From the NCBI GenBank assembly GCA_965279115.1, contig OZ257137.1, positions 248,001 to 312,000 on the forward strand: a stretch of 64,000 bases of DNA. The letters run 5' to 3'. This DNA comes from JAEUOS01 sp965279115 (GTDB taxonomy: Bacteria; Pseudomonadota; Gammaproteobacteria; Burkholderiales; JAEUOS01). The notes under the pieces were generated by a model. That model saw only the letters and a program-made list of their open reading frames with translations, made no database searches and had not been told where the DNA came from. Below, in pieces: positions 34,374 to 42,147 of this stretch (within the stretch, counting starts at the first letter, position 1; each line of letters starts with the position of its first letter). The position numbers and the translations under genes are program-made.

Positions 34374-35258
34374 TCAGGCCGGCGGTGCCACCTGCGCGCG
34401 ATACCAGTCGGAGATCGCCGCGCCGGTGCGGATGACCACGCCGGGCTTGGACTTCACGTAGTCGAGCAGACGCTCGAACATGCCGATGCGATGCGGCACG
34501 CCGGTGATGTAAGGGTGGACGCTGATGGCCATCACGCGCGGGATGGTCGCGCTGTCCTGCCACAGGCGCTCGAGGTGGGCGACGCCGCGATCGTACATCT
34601 CGGCGCCGTTGTGGCTTTGCAGCACCATCATCGGGATGTCGTTCAATTCCACGCTGTAGGGCACCGACAGCACCGGCTTGTGCGCGGTGGGGATCCACAC
34701 CGGCTGATCGTCCATGACCCAGTCGGCCACGTATTCGATGCCGGCCTCTGACAAATGATCGATGGTCTCGGCCGTCTCGGTGAGTCCCGGGCTTTCCCAT
34801 CCCGTCGGCGGCTTGCCGGTGAAGGCGCGGATCGCCTCGACCGTGTCGATGATGGATTGTTTCTGGTCGGCCACCGAATGCATGGGGCCCTGGATGTAGC
34901 CATGCCCCATGAACTCCCACCCTGCCTCATGCGCGGCGCGCGCCACCGGCGCATAGCTCTTGCAGACAATGCCGTTGATCGCCAGCGTGGGCACAATGCC
35001 GCGCGCGGTCAGCGCGTCGAGGATGCGCCAGAAGCCCACGCGCATGCCGTACTCGTGCCAGGCCCAGTTGGGCAGGTCCGGCTGCATCGGCTGGCCCATC
35101 GGCGGCGAAAGCACGGTACGCGGCATCGGCCGCTCCATGCCCCAGTGCTCGACGTTGACGATCACCCACACCAGCATGCGGCCGCCGTCAGGCACCACCA
35201 GTCTGGGGCGGTCGATGATGGGCGAATACGGCACCCGCTGGCTGGGCAACATGGTCAT
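34374..35258 (-). CDS. polysaccharide deacetylase-family (PuuE-like) protein
   Basis: A 294-residue NodB-fold protein of the PuuE/allantoinase-like branch, which acts on C-N bonds of small cyclic amides as well as on acetylated sugars. Visible segments are VIVNVEHWG at strand 1 (E in place of the classic D-D pair), EFMGHGYIQGPMHSV for the metal histidine region, PTGWESPGLTETAETIDHLSEAGIEYVADW, and SVHPYITGVPHR near the C-terminus. No signal peptide is present. The gene is followed upstream, 23 bp away, by a Bug receptor gene on the same strand, so it may hydrolyse a compound taken up through that receptor. Confidence 0.8.
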   Translation of the reverse strand: MTMLPSQRVPYSPIIDRPRLVVPDGGRMLVWVIVNVEHWGMERPMPRTVLSPPMGQPMQPDLPNWAWHEYGMRVGFWRILDALTARGIVPTLAINGIVCKSYAPVARAAHEAGWEFMGHGYIQGPMHSVADQKQSIIDTVEAIRAFTGKPPTGWESPGLTETAETIDHLSEAGIEYVADWVMDDQPVWIPTAHKPVLSVPYSVELNDIPMMVLQSHNGAEMYDRGVAHLERLWQDSATIPRVMAISVHPYITGVPHRIGMFERLLDYVKSKPGVVIRTGAAISDWYRAQVAPPA

Positions 35259-35281
35259 GGGTGTGCTTTCTTCCGGTTTGG

Positions 35282-36259
35282 CTATTCGCTCTTGATGTTG
35301 TTGTCGGCGATGAGCTTGGTGTACATCGCCTTTTCCGACGCCATGAAAGTGCGGAACTCTTCCGAGGTGCTGTGATGGGCTTCAACCCCCAGGCCGGCGA
35401 AACGTTCCTTCAGGTCCGGGTCGACCATTACCTTCGCAAACGCGGCGTTGTACTGCGCAACCACGGCCGCGGGCGTGCCCGCGGGCAGGAACGCGCCCCA
35501 CCAGTTGACCACAGCGATGCCCTGCAACCCGCCTTCAGCGAAGGTGGGGATGTCCGGAAACAGCGGCGAGCGCTTGGCGCTGGTGATCGCCAGCGGCCGC
35601 ACCTTGCCCGACTTGAGATGCTGCGCCACCGGCAAGGCGTCTGACACGATCATCTGCACCTGGCCGGCGATGACATCGACAATTGCCTGACCACCGCCCT
35701 TGTAGGGAATATGCGCCATCTTGATGTTGGCCTGGCGCATCATCATTTCAGCCGCGAGATGCGAAAGGCTGCCCGGCCCGCTGGTGGCGAAATTGATCGC
35801 GCCGGGCTTGGCGCGCGCCGCGGACAACAGGTCGCCAAGGGTCTTGAACGGTGACGCCGCCGGCACCACCAGGATGTTCGGGCCGGTGGTGGTGAGCGAA
35901 ACCGGAATGAAATCCTTCTCGATGCTGTACGGCACCTTGGAGATGAGCGGATTGACGGCCGCCGGCTGCAGGTTGCCGATCACGAAGGTGTATCCGTCCG
36001 CCGGCTGGCGCGCGGCGAATTCCATGCCGATGGAGCCGGCCGCGCCGGGCTTGCTTTCGATGACCACCGGCTGGCCCCAGTGCTCGTTCAGCTTCTGGCC
36101 CATGATGCGCGCCATCAGGTCGGAGCTGCCACCGGGTGGATAGGTCACCACCAGGCGTACCGGCTTGTTCGGAAAATTTTGTGCGGATGCAGCAAGGGGA
36201 ACTGCGGCCAAAAGCGCAATCGCGAAGACGCGCACACACGAACGCAACGGGGATTTCAT
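35282..36259 (-). CDS. Bug/TctC-family periplasmic receptor
   Basis: A 325-residue receptor with a good Sec leader (FAIALLAAVPLAASAQ) and segments FPNKPVRLVVTYPPGGSSDLMARIMGQ, VVIESKPGAAGSIGMEFAARQPADG, IPYKGGGQAIVDVIAGQ and PDIPTFAEGGLQGI. ATG at 36259 follows AGGAG. It heads a two-gene unit with the deacetylase and diverges from the LVIVD-repeat gene. The shared dyad at 36379 lies in this divergent region and could control both directions. Confidence 0.9.
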   Translation of the reverse strand: MKSPLRSCVRVFAIALLAAVPLAASAQNFPNKPVRLVVTYPPGGSSDLMARIMGQKLNEHWGQPVVIESKPGAAGSIGMEFAARQPADGYTFVIGNLQPAAVNPLISKVPYSIEKDFIPVSLTTTGPNILVVPAASPFKTLGDLLSAARAKPGAINFATSGPGSLSHLAAEMMMRQANIKMAHIPYKGGGQAIVDVIAGQVQMIVSDALPVAQHLKSGKVRPLAITSAKRSPLFPDIPTFAEGGLQGIAVVNWWGAFLPAGTPAAVVAQYNAAFAKVMVDPDLKERFAGLGVEAHHSTSEEFRTFMASEKAMYTKLIADNNIKSE

Positions 36260-36378
36260 GACTTGTCTCCTTGGTCTTGTAAGCCGCGCTTCCAGGATCG
36301 CGGGAACGATCAACTACAGGAAATCACAGGCGATGTCATCGAAAAAAGCACGCGCGATGAACTGCTTGTTAGTCTATA

Positions 36379-36392
36379 TTATCGCTTGCTAA
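36379..36392. promoter_or_regulatory. operator-like dyad TTATC-GCTT-GCTAA (shared motif, copy 3)
   Basis: Third good copy of the 5-4-5 dyad, with one mismatch in the right half and the same A-rich flank (AATAAACAA). It starts 37 bp upstream of the LVIVD-gene ATG at 36416 and about 120 bp from the divergent Bug gene start. Confidence 0.5.
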
Positions 36393-36415
36393 ATAAACAA
36401 CCCCAGACAAACCCC

Positions 36416-37669
36416 ATGGCATCCCTCTCCGCACCGCAACAAGCCGCGCGCCCCGACCAGACCCTGTCGCGCAACATGAAACTGCTGGCCCACAACGACC
36501 TGTCGGGCTTCGGCGGCATGGGTGAAGGCATCTCGATGCAGGTCACCTCGAACGGCCGGCGCATCCTCTGGTTGGCGCATGAGTCGGCGCCCAAGAACTT
36601 CACCGGCGTGGACGTCACCGACCCGAAGAACCCGCGCATGATCGTGCAGACCGAACTGCCGCATGCCAAGGTGCGTTCCAATTCGCTCGACGTGGTGGGC
36701 GACCTGCTGGTTGTGGCCTACCAGACCCAGGTACCCGGCATGAAGCCGGCGGGCGTCGATCTGTTCGACGTGAGCGTGCCCGAAACGCCGAAGCTGATTT
36801 CGCATTTCGATTGCTCGGGCCCGTATTCGCGCGGTGTGCATGCGGTGTGGTTTGTCGACGGCAAGTACGTGCACATGGCCTCGGGCGCACCGGACTTCCA
36901 GCCGCGCAACCAGTTGGACGACCAGTTCTATCGCATCCTCGACGTGTCCAACCCGTCCAAGCCGGTCGAGGCCGGCCGCTGGTGGTACCCCGGCACGCGT
37001 GAAGGCGACGCCGAGCCCGCGCCGCAACGCCTGATCTCCAAGTTCGACACCGGCTTCCGCGCGCACAACACCAACGTGTTCCCGGAGCGTCCGGACCGCG
37101 CCTACATCGGCTATATCGACGGCGGGGCGTTCGTGCTCGACATTTCCGACATGTCCAACATCAAGGTCAAGTCGCACTGGAACCACTCGCCGCCCTTCAA
37201 CGGCTTCATCCACACCTTGCTGCCACTGTTCGAGCGCAACCTGTGGGTGGTGTCGGACGAGTGCGTGCAGGACGGCGGCGCCGACTGGCCCAAGCTGGTG
37301 TGGATGATCGATTCGCGCAACGAGGCCAACCCGGTGCCGATCGGCACCTTCCCGGCCGCGCCATATGACGCTTTCGCCAAGCGGGGCGGCCGCTTCGGCG
37401 CCCACAACATGCACGAGAACCTGCCGGGCCCGGCGTCTTTCCGCTCCGACACCATCATCGTCGGCACCTTCTTCAACGCCGGCGTGCGCGTCTACGACAC
37501 CACCAATCCCTACCAGGTGGAGGAAATCGCCTACTACGTGCCGGGCGCGCCGCCGCTTTCGCCGGCCGGCGCCATCCAGCTGAACGACGTGTTCGTCGAC
37601 GAGAACCGCATCGTCTACACCATAGACCGTTTCGGCGGCGGGCTCTACGTCCTCGAGATGAACATCTAG
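36416..37669 (+). CDS. LVIVD-repeat beta-propeller-like protein
   Basis: A 417-residue cytoplasmic protein with repeated blades of the LVIVD type: FTGVDVTDPKNPRMI, GVDLFDVSVPETPKLI, YRILDVSNPSKPVEAG, AFVLDISDMSNIKV and VRVYDTTNPYQVEEI, each a [FVY]-x-x-[DF]-[VI]-[ST]-x-[PM] pattern. Histidines and acidic residues cluster in loops (FIHTLLPLFERNLWVVSDE, GAHNMHENLPG, DTGFRAHNTN), suggesting a metal site. No signal peptide is visible. The ATG at 36416 has no strong ribosome-binding site but fits the start of the folded part. The CobW GTPase gene begins two bases after the stop, so the products are probably made together. Confidence 0.78.
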   Translation: MASLSAPQQAARPDQTLSRNMKLLAHNDLSGFGGMGEGISMQVTSNGRRILWLAHESAPKNFTGVDVTDPKNPRMIVQTELPHAKVRSNSLDVVGDLLVVAYQTQVPGMKPAGVDLFDVSVPETPKLISHFDCSGPYSRGVHAVWFVDGKYVHMASGAPDFQPRNQLDDQFYRILDVSNPSKPVEAGRWWYPGTREGDAEPAPQRLISKFDTGFRAHNTNVFPERPDRAYIGYIDGGAFVLDISDMSNIKVKSHWNHSPPFNGFIHTLLPLFERNLWVVSDECVQDGGADWPKLVWMIDSRNEANPVPIGTFPAAPYDAFAKRGGRFGAHNMHENLPGPASFRSDTIIVGTFFNAGVRVYDTTNPYQVEEIAYYVPGAPPLSPAGAIQLNDVFVDENRIVYTIDRFGGGLYVLEMNI

Positions 37670-37671
37670 GC

Positions 37672-38718
37672 ATGGCCACCGGGCGCGACCCGCTCGCCGG
37701 CAAGCTGCCGGTCACGCTGATCACCGGATTCCTCGGCAGCGGCAAGACCACCCTGATCTCGAAGCTTGTGCGCCACCCGGACATGAACCGGGTGGCGGTG
37801 GTGATCAACGAGATCGGCGAAATCGGCATCGACCACGACCTGGTCACGATGTCGTCCGAGAACATTTCGCTGCTCGCCAACGGCTGCATCTGCTGCACCG
37901 TACGCACCGACCTGCAGGAGACCCTGCGCGAGCTTTTCAACCAGCGCCGCGCCGGGCTGATGGCCGACTTCGACCGTGTGATCGTGGAGACCACCGGCAT
38001 GGCCGATCCCGCGCCGGTGGTGCAGACCATGGTGAGCGATACGCTGCTGGAGGCGCAGTTCCGCCTGGACGGCGTGGTCACCCTGGTGGATGCCGTCAAC
38101 GGCGCCTACCTGCTGGAACACCAGCCGGAAGCCGGCAAGCAGGTCGCGCTGGCCGACCGCATCCTCATCACCAAGGGCGACCTCGCCAGCGCCGAACAGA
38201 TCACGAACCTCGAGGACACCCTCCGCGCCATCAACCGGCACGCGGACATCCGCCATGTGCAGATGGGCGAGATCGCGCCGTCCGAATTGATCGGCCTGGG
38301 CCTGGGCAGCGCGCGCGCCAACGATTCGACGCTGCGCTTTCTCGGCGAAAAGCTGGACGCCGGCAGTGCGGAGGGCGAGCGCTATCTCGGCGCGCGCACC
38401 ACCCGCCACGACCCGCGCATCGGCACCTTGTCACTGCGCTTCGATGCCCCCTTTACCTGGGACGCGTTTTCGGCGGCCCTGCAATTGCTCACCAACCTGC
38501 GCGGGCCGGACATGCTGCGCGTCAAGGGCATCGTCAACGTCGAAGGCAAGCCGGTGGTGGTGCAAGGCGTGCAGCACATCTTTCATCCACCGGTGACGCT
38601 GGACCGCTGGCCCAGCGAGGACCACGGCACGCGCCTGGTGTTCATCACGCGCGGCATTTCGGCGGAATCGATTCGCGGGCTGTTCCAGGCGGTGGGCGCG
38701 ATCACCACGCCCGCTTGA
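37672..38718 (+). CDS. CobW/YjiA-family metal-chaperone GTPase
   Basis: A 348-residue G3E GTPase. Motifs are Walker A TGFLGSGKTT (residues about 18-27), the metal-binding GCICCTVR, VETTGMADPAPV (switch/Walker B region), TKGD for base recognition, and the CobW C-terminal domain (LSLRFDAPFTWDAFSAALQLL to LVFITRGIS). These proteins deliver zinc, cobalt or other metals to client enzymes using GTP. It directly follows the LVIVD-repeat gene (2-bp gap), making that protein its likely client. Length is typical. Confidence 0.88.
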   Translation: MATGRDPLAGKLPVTLITGFLGSGKTTLISKLVRHPDMNRVAVVINEIGEIGIDHDLVTMSSENISLLANGCICCTVRTDLQETLRELFNQRRAGLMADFDRVIVETTGMADPAPVVQTMVSDTLLEAQFRLDGVVTLVDAVNGAYLLEHQPEAGKQVALADRILITKGDLASAEQITNLEDTLRAINRHADIRHVQMGEIAPSELIGLGLGSARANDSTLRFLGEKLDAGSAEGERYLGARTTRHDPRIGTLSLRFDAPFTWDAFSAALQLLTNLRGPDMLRVKGIVNVEGKPVVVQGVQHIFHPPVTLDRWPSEDHGTRLVFITRGISAESIRGLFQAVGAITTPA

Positions 38719-38770
38719 GCGCACACTTGGCCGACCCGGGCGCAAGCGCCAGGCGAAATGGCCTGCGACG

Positions 38771-39943
38771 TCAGGTGGCCGGCTTGACTCGCAATTGGCG
38801 CCAGGAATAAACCGGCCAGTCACTGCGACTTTGGCCTTCCATACCACCGAACACCACGCATCCACCGCTGAACGCCAATGGCTGGTGGGCTGCGAAAGTC
38901 TTCAGCCCCTTGAAGTAGTCCGGGTTGACGGTGGCGCCTGCCTTGATTTCAATGGCGTGCATCCTTCCACCCGTTGGCAGGAGCAAGTCGACCTCATTGC
39001 CTTCAGAGTCCCGATAGAAGTACATCTCACCCGTTTCACCGGCATTGAGCCGGTCTTTCATGGCCTCCATGATGACGAAGTTCTCAAACAGGCCGCCCCA
39101 CAGCGGATCGCGGGCAACCTGTTCCGCGCTGCGTAGGCCCAATAGCCAACAGGCCAAGCCGACATCGTAAAAGTACAGCTTGGGTGCCTTGACCAGCCGC
39201 TTGCCGGTGTTGGAAAACCACGGTGGAAGCAGGTGCACGATGTAACTGGTTTGCAGCAGGTCAATCCAGGCGCGGGCGGTGGTGTGCGTGACCCCCGCGT
39301 CGTTGCCCAGGCTGCTCAGGTTGAGCAATTGCCCGGTGCGCCCCGCACACAGACGTACAAAACGCTCGAAGCGATGCAGGTCCTGCACCGCGGCGAGCAG
39401 ACGCAAATCACGCTGCACATAGGTGGCGAAATAGTCGGACAAGGCCTGCGAGGGGTCGAGGTTCCGGTCATGGATGCGCGGATAGAACCCCGCCAAAAGG
39501 GTTTGTGGCAACTCCACGTCTCCCGCGCCGCCCCGGAGCCGCCACACCTCGGCCAGCGTAAACGGCAGCAACCGCAGCACTGCGGTTCGCCCTGCGAGCG
39601 ACTGCGACACCTGGCTCATCAGTTCGAATTGGTGACTGCCTGTCAGGATGAACCGACCGGGCTGCGGGTTGGCATCGACCATTCCCTGCAAATACGATGC
39701 GATCTCGGGCGCGCGCTGAATTTCATCCAGGATCGCGCCCTGCTTGTATTGCGCCAAAAAGCCACGCGGGTCGTCCGCCGCGTAGCGACGCGTGTCGGGA
39801 TCCTCGAGCGTAACGTAGGGCTTGTCGAAAAACAGGCCCTTGGCCAGGGTCGTCTTGCCGCTTTGGCGAGGCCCGGTAAGGGTGATCACCGGATACCGAC
39901 TGGCCAGTTGTTGCAGCACGGGTGCGATGTTGCGTTCGATCAT
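38771..39943 (-). CDS. AAA ATPase with DUF4143 and nuclease-like C-terminus
   Basis: A 390-residue accessory ATPase of the AAA_14/DUF4143 type. The N-terminal ATPase has Walker A GPRQSGKTTLAK, Walker B GAILDEIQRAPE and sensor FILTGSHQFEL. The DUF4143 region follows (YVQRDLRLLAAVQDLHRFERFVRLCAGRTGQLLNLSSLG). The end carries a PD-(D/E)xK-like pattern (GNEVDLLLP...HAIEIKAG). Such genes are scattered and mobile, of unclear role. A 41-bp perfect inverted repeat lies 18 bp upstream of the start. It is flanked by unrelated catabolic genes, which suggests insertion. Confidence 0.85.
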   Translation of the reverse strand: MIERNIAPVLQQLASRYPVITLTGPRQSGKTTLAKGLFFDKPYVTLEDPDTRRYAADDPRGFLAQYKQGAILDEIQRAPEIASYLQGMVDANPQPGRFILTGSHQFELMSQVSQSLAGRTAVLRLLPFTLAEVWRLRGGAGDVELPQTLLAGFYPRIHDRNLDPSQALSDYFATYVQRDLRLLAAVQDLHRFERFVRLCAGRTGQLLNLSSLGNDAGVTHTTARAWIDLLQTSYIVHLLPPWFSNTGKRLVKAPKLYFYDVGLACWLLGLRSAEQVARDPLWGGLFENFVIMEAMKDRLNAGETGEMYFYRDSEGNEVDLLLPTGGRMHAIEIKAGATVNPDYFKGLKTFAAHQPLAFSGGCVVFGGMEGQSRSDWPVYSWRQLRVKPAT

Positions 39944-39961
39944 GGTGGGATCATAACAACA

Positions 39962-40002
39962 AATCCTGCAATTTGAAGATTATTTCTTCAAATTGCAGGA
40001 TT
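39962..40002. repeat. perfect inverted repeat upstream of AAA/DUF4143 gene
   Basis: Two 18-base arms, AATCCTGCAATTTGAAGA and TCTTCAAATTGCAGGATT, match perfectly around a 5-base loop (TTATT). The element is AT-rich compared with its surroundings and lies 18 bp upstream of the ATPase ATG. It could be an autoregulatory operator, a leader-RNA hairpin hiding the start, or a remnant of the insertion of this gene. Confidence 0.85.
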
Positions 40003-40143
40003 GGCCGTAGGCAGAGGAAACCGGCGGATCAGAAGCGGCAATCCGCGCAAACAATGCCCAGCGGTGACCTGAAACAAACCGCGCCGGGGCCATCGGCGAA
40101 CTAATGCACAATTCAGGCCCCGAAGGTTTCTGGAAGAGTCGAT

Positions 40144-41328
40144 ATGGCATCAGTGCCAAAAGTGGTGGTAGTTGGCGGCGGCATCGGCGGCCTGTTCGCC
40201 GCCAATGCGCTGATCGCGCAGGGCCTGGAAGTCACGGTCTACGAGCAGGCCGCCGCGCTCGGTGAAGTCGGCGCGGGCTTTTATCTGACACCCAACGCGG
40301 TACGCCACCTGCAGCGCGTCGGCCTCGCACCCGCCGTCGAAAAATGGGGCGCGCGCGTCGGACCGGCGTCGCACTACTTCCGCCACGACGGCACGCCGAT
40401 CGCACCGGTGCAGGTGACCGACGCCAACGGCTGGAACGCCAACTTCGGCATGCATCGCGCGGATTTTGTCGATCTGCTCGCCGCCAACCTGCCGGCCGGC
40501 ATCGTGCATACCGGCCACCGTGCCGTCGGTTTCGAGCAGGATGATGCGAAAGCCCGCGTCACGTTCGCCAACGGTGTCACGGCCGAAGCCGATGTCGTGG
40601 TGGGCGCCGACGGCATCCATTCCGAGATGCGGCCATTCGTGTTCCCGCCTTCAACGCCGGTATTCCACGGCACCATCTCGTATCGCGGCCTGGTGCCGCG
40701 CGAGCGCCTTCCGGATTGGCCGATGGACCGCTGGCTCATGTGGGCCGGGCCGTCCAAACATTTCCTGGTCTTCCCGGTGCGCCATGGCACGATGATCAAC
40801 TATGTGGGCTTTGTGCCTGCCGATGGCGACATGCAGGAATCATGGTCCGCCCCCGGCGATCCGGAGGTACTGCGGCGTTCCTTCGAAGGCTGGGATCCGC
40901 GCATCACGCAGGTGCTCAAGCAGGTGGACAAGACCTTCCGCTGGGCCCTGTACGACCGCGAACCCCTGCCCACCTGGAGCCGCGGCCGGTTGACATTGCT
41001 CGGCGACGCGGCACATCCGATGCTTCCGCACCTCGGACAAGGCGTCAACCAATCCGTCGAGGACGGCATCGCCCTGGCGACCATCCTCGCGAAGCTGGAT
41101 TCATCGAAGGTACCGGCGGCGCTGATGGCCTACGAGCGGTTGCGCCGCGAACGTGTCGCGGAAGTGCAGCGCGGCGCCCGGCAGAACGGACTGCGCGTCG
41201 ATTCGGCCTACGCCGACCTCAAGGTGCGCGACGCCGAACTGGTCGCGCACGCCGAGTTTCGCAAGCACCTCTATGCGTACGACGTGTTGCCGGAGGCGCT
41301 GGCGGCAGCCGAAGCGCTGCGAGAATAG
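40144..41328 (+). CDS. FAD-dependent aromatic hydroxylase (salicylate-hydroxylase-like)
   Basis: A 394-residue class A flavoprotein monooxygenase. The FAD fold shows VVVVGGGIGGLFAANALIAQG at the start, VVVGADGIHSEMR (the DG motif) and LTLLGDAAHPMLPHLGQGVNQSVED (the GD motif). The layout matches salicylate or 3-hydroxybenzoate 6-hydroxylases, which hydroxylate aromatic rings using NAD(P)H and O2. It is the first gene of an operon with an HpcH-type aldolase and an FMN hydroxy-acid oxidase. The ATG is preceded by GGAAGAG. Substrate is inferred only to be a small aromatic or heteroaromatic acid. Confidence 0.87.
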   Translation: MASVPKVVVVGGGIGGLFAANALIAQGLEVTVYEQAAALGEVGAGFYLTPNAVRHLQRVGLAPAVEKWGARVGPASHYFRHDGTPIAPVQVTDANGWNANFGMHRADFVDLLAANLPAGIVHTGHRAVGFEQDDAKARVTFANGVTAEADVVVGADGIHSEMRPFVFPPSTPVFHGTISYRGLVPRERLPDWPMDRWLMWAGPSKHFLVFPVRHGTMINYVGFVPADGDMQESWSAPGDPEVLRRSFEGWDPRITQVLKQVDKTFRWALYDREPLPTWSRGRLTLLGDAAHPMLPHLGQGVNQSVEDGIALATILAKLDSSKVPAALMAYERLRRERVAEVQRGARQNGLRVDSAYADLKVRDAELVAHAEFRKHLYAYDVLPEALAAAEALRE

Positions 41329-41415
41329 CCGGCTTCGCGTTCTCCGCCCACTGCCGGTCCGTTTCGTCCGGACAAATCGGCCGCGCGATTCAACGACTTT
41401 TCGAAGGTGAGTCCC

Positions 41416-42147
41416 TTGAGCGAATTTGGCAAACCCCGGCAGCCTTCCCGGCCCACCCCGCGACAGCAAGTGCGCGGCAAGCTTCGCGCGCGTGAACTGG
41501 TGCTGGGCATCAACCCCGAGTTCGCTTCCGCCGGACTTGCAGAATTCTGCGCGCGCCTGGGCGCCGAGCTCATTTTCATCGACTGCGAGCATGGCGGACC
41601 CGACATGGAAACCGTCTGCGACATGATCCGAGCCGCGCATGTCGCCGGCGCCGCGGCGGTCGTGCGGCCGTGGACGCGCGACAGCGGCGTGCTGCGCCGC
41701 TTCATCGACGCCGGAATCGACGGTTTCATTGCGCCCGACATCGAAACCGCGGCCGAAGTCCACGCCCTGGCGAAACTGGTGGCCGACTGCGACCCGCCGG
41801 ATGCAGCCAACTTCCTGCTGATCACCCTGATCGAATCGGCCGCCGGCTGCGCGCAACTGGGCGAGATTCTCGTGACCGGACTGGTCGACGCCGTCCTGGT
41901 TGGCTCGGGCGATCTGGCGGTTTCGATGGGCATAGCGAGGCGCGCCGATCATCCGGACGTGCGCGAGGCCACGCTCGCCGTACTCCGGCAGGCGCGCGCG
42001 GCCGGCGTGTCCGCAGGCGCGCCGCTGAATCGCTATGGCGTGAAGCCGACGGTAGACGAAGGCGGCAACCTGGTGATGTTCTTCGTGCGCGACCTGCTGC
42101 GCGACGGTCTGGCGGCAGGATGCGCGGAGCTGCGATCCGCGCGATGA
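41416..42147 (+). CDS. HpcH/HpaI-family class II aldolase
   Basis: About 243 residues of the HpcH/HpaI fold, metal-dependent aldolases that cleave 4-hydroxy-2-oxo acids from aromatic degradation to pyruvate and an aldehyde. Visible are ELVLGINPEFASAGLAEFCARLGAELIFIDCEHG (D-x-E-H-G, catalytic histidine) and LITLIESAAGCAQLGEIL with the metal glutamate, then AVLVGSGDLAVSMG. I favour the TTG at 41416 because AAGGTGAG precedes it at proper spacing; a GTG at 41407 overlaps that site. Its stop overlaps the next ATG by four bases. Confidence 0.82.
   Translation: MSEFGKPRQPSRPTPRQQVRGKLRARELVLGINPEFASAGLAEFCARLGAELIFIDCEHGGPDMETVCDMIRAAHVAGAAAVVRPWTRDSGVLRRFIDAGIDGFIAPDIETAAEVHALAKLVADCDPPDAANFLLITLIESAAGCAQLGEILVTGLVDAVLVGSGDLAVSMGIARRADHPDVREATLAVLRQARAAGVSAGAPLNRYGVKPTVDEGGNLVMFFVRDLLRDGLAAGCAELRSAR

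Noticed and set aside
33535..34920. A longer TetR reading with 210 extra N-terminal residues
   Set aside because: The upstream part lies in another frame of the deacetylase gene and has no TetR-like features; the ATG at 34290 gives a normal protein.
37672..38718. Cobalamin biosynthesis role for the CobW protein
   Set aside because: No cobalamin genes are nearby; the protein fits the broader YjiA/ZigA-type metal-chaperone group and is coupled to the LVIVD gene.
38771..40002. Insertion sequence around the AAA/DUF4143 gene, with the inverted repeat as a terminal repeat
   Set aside because: Both arms of the repeat are on the same side of the gene and no transposase or matching repeat is found on the other side.
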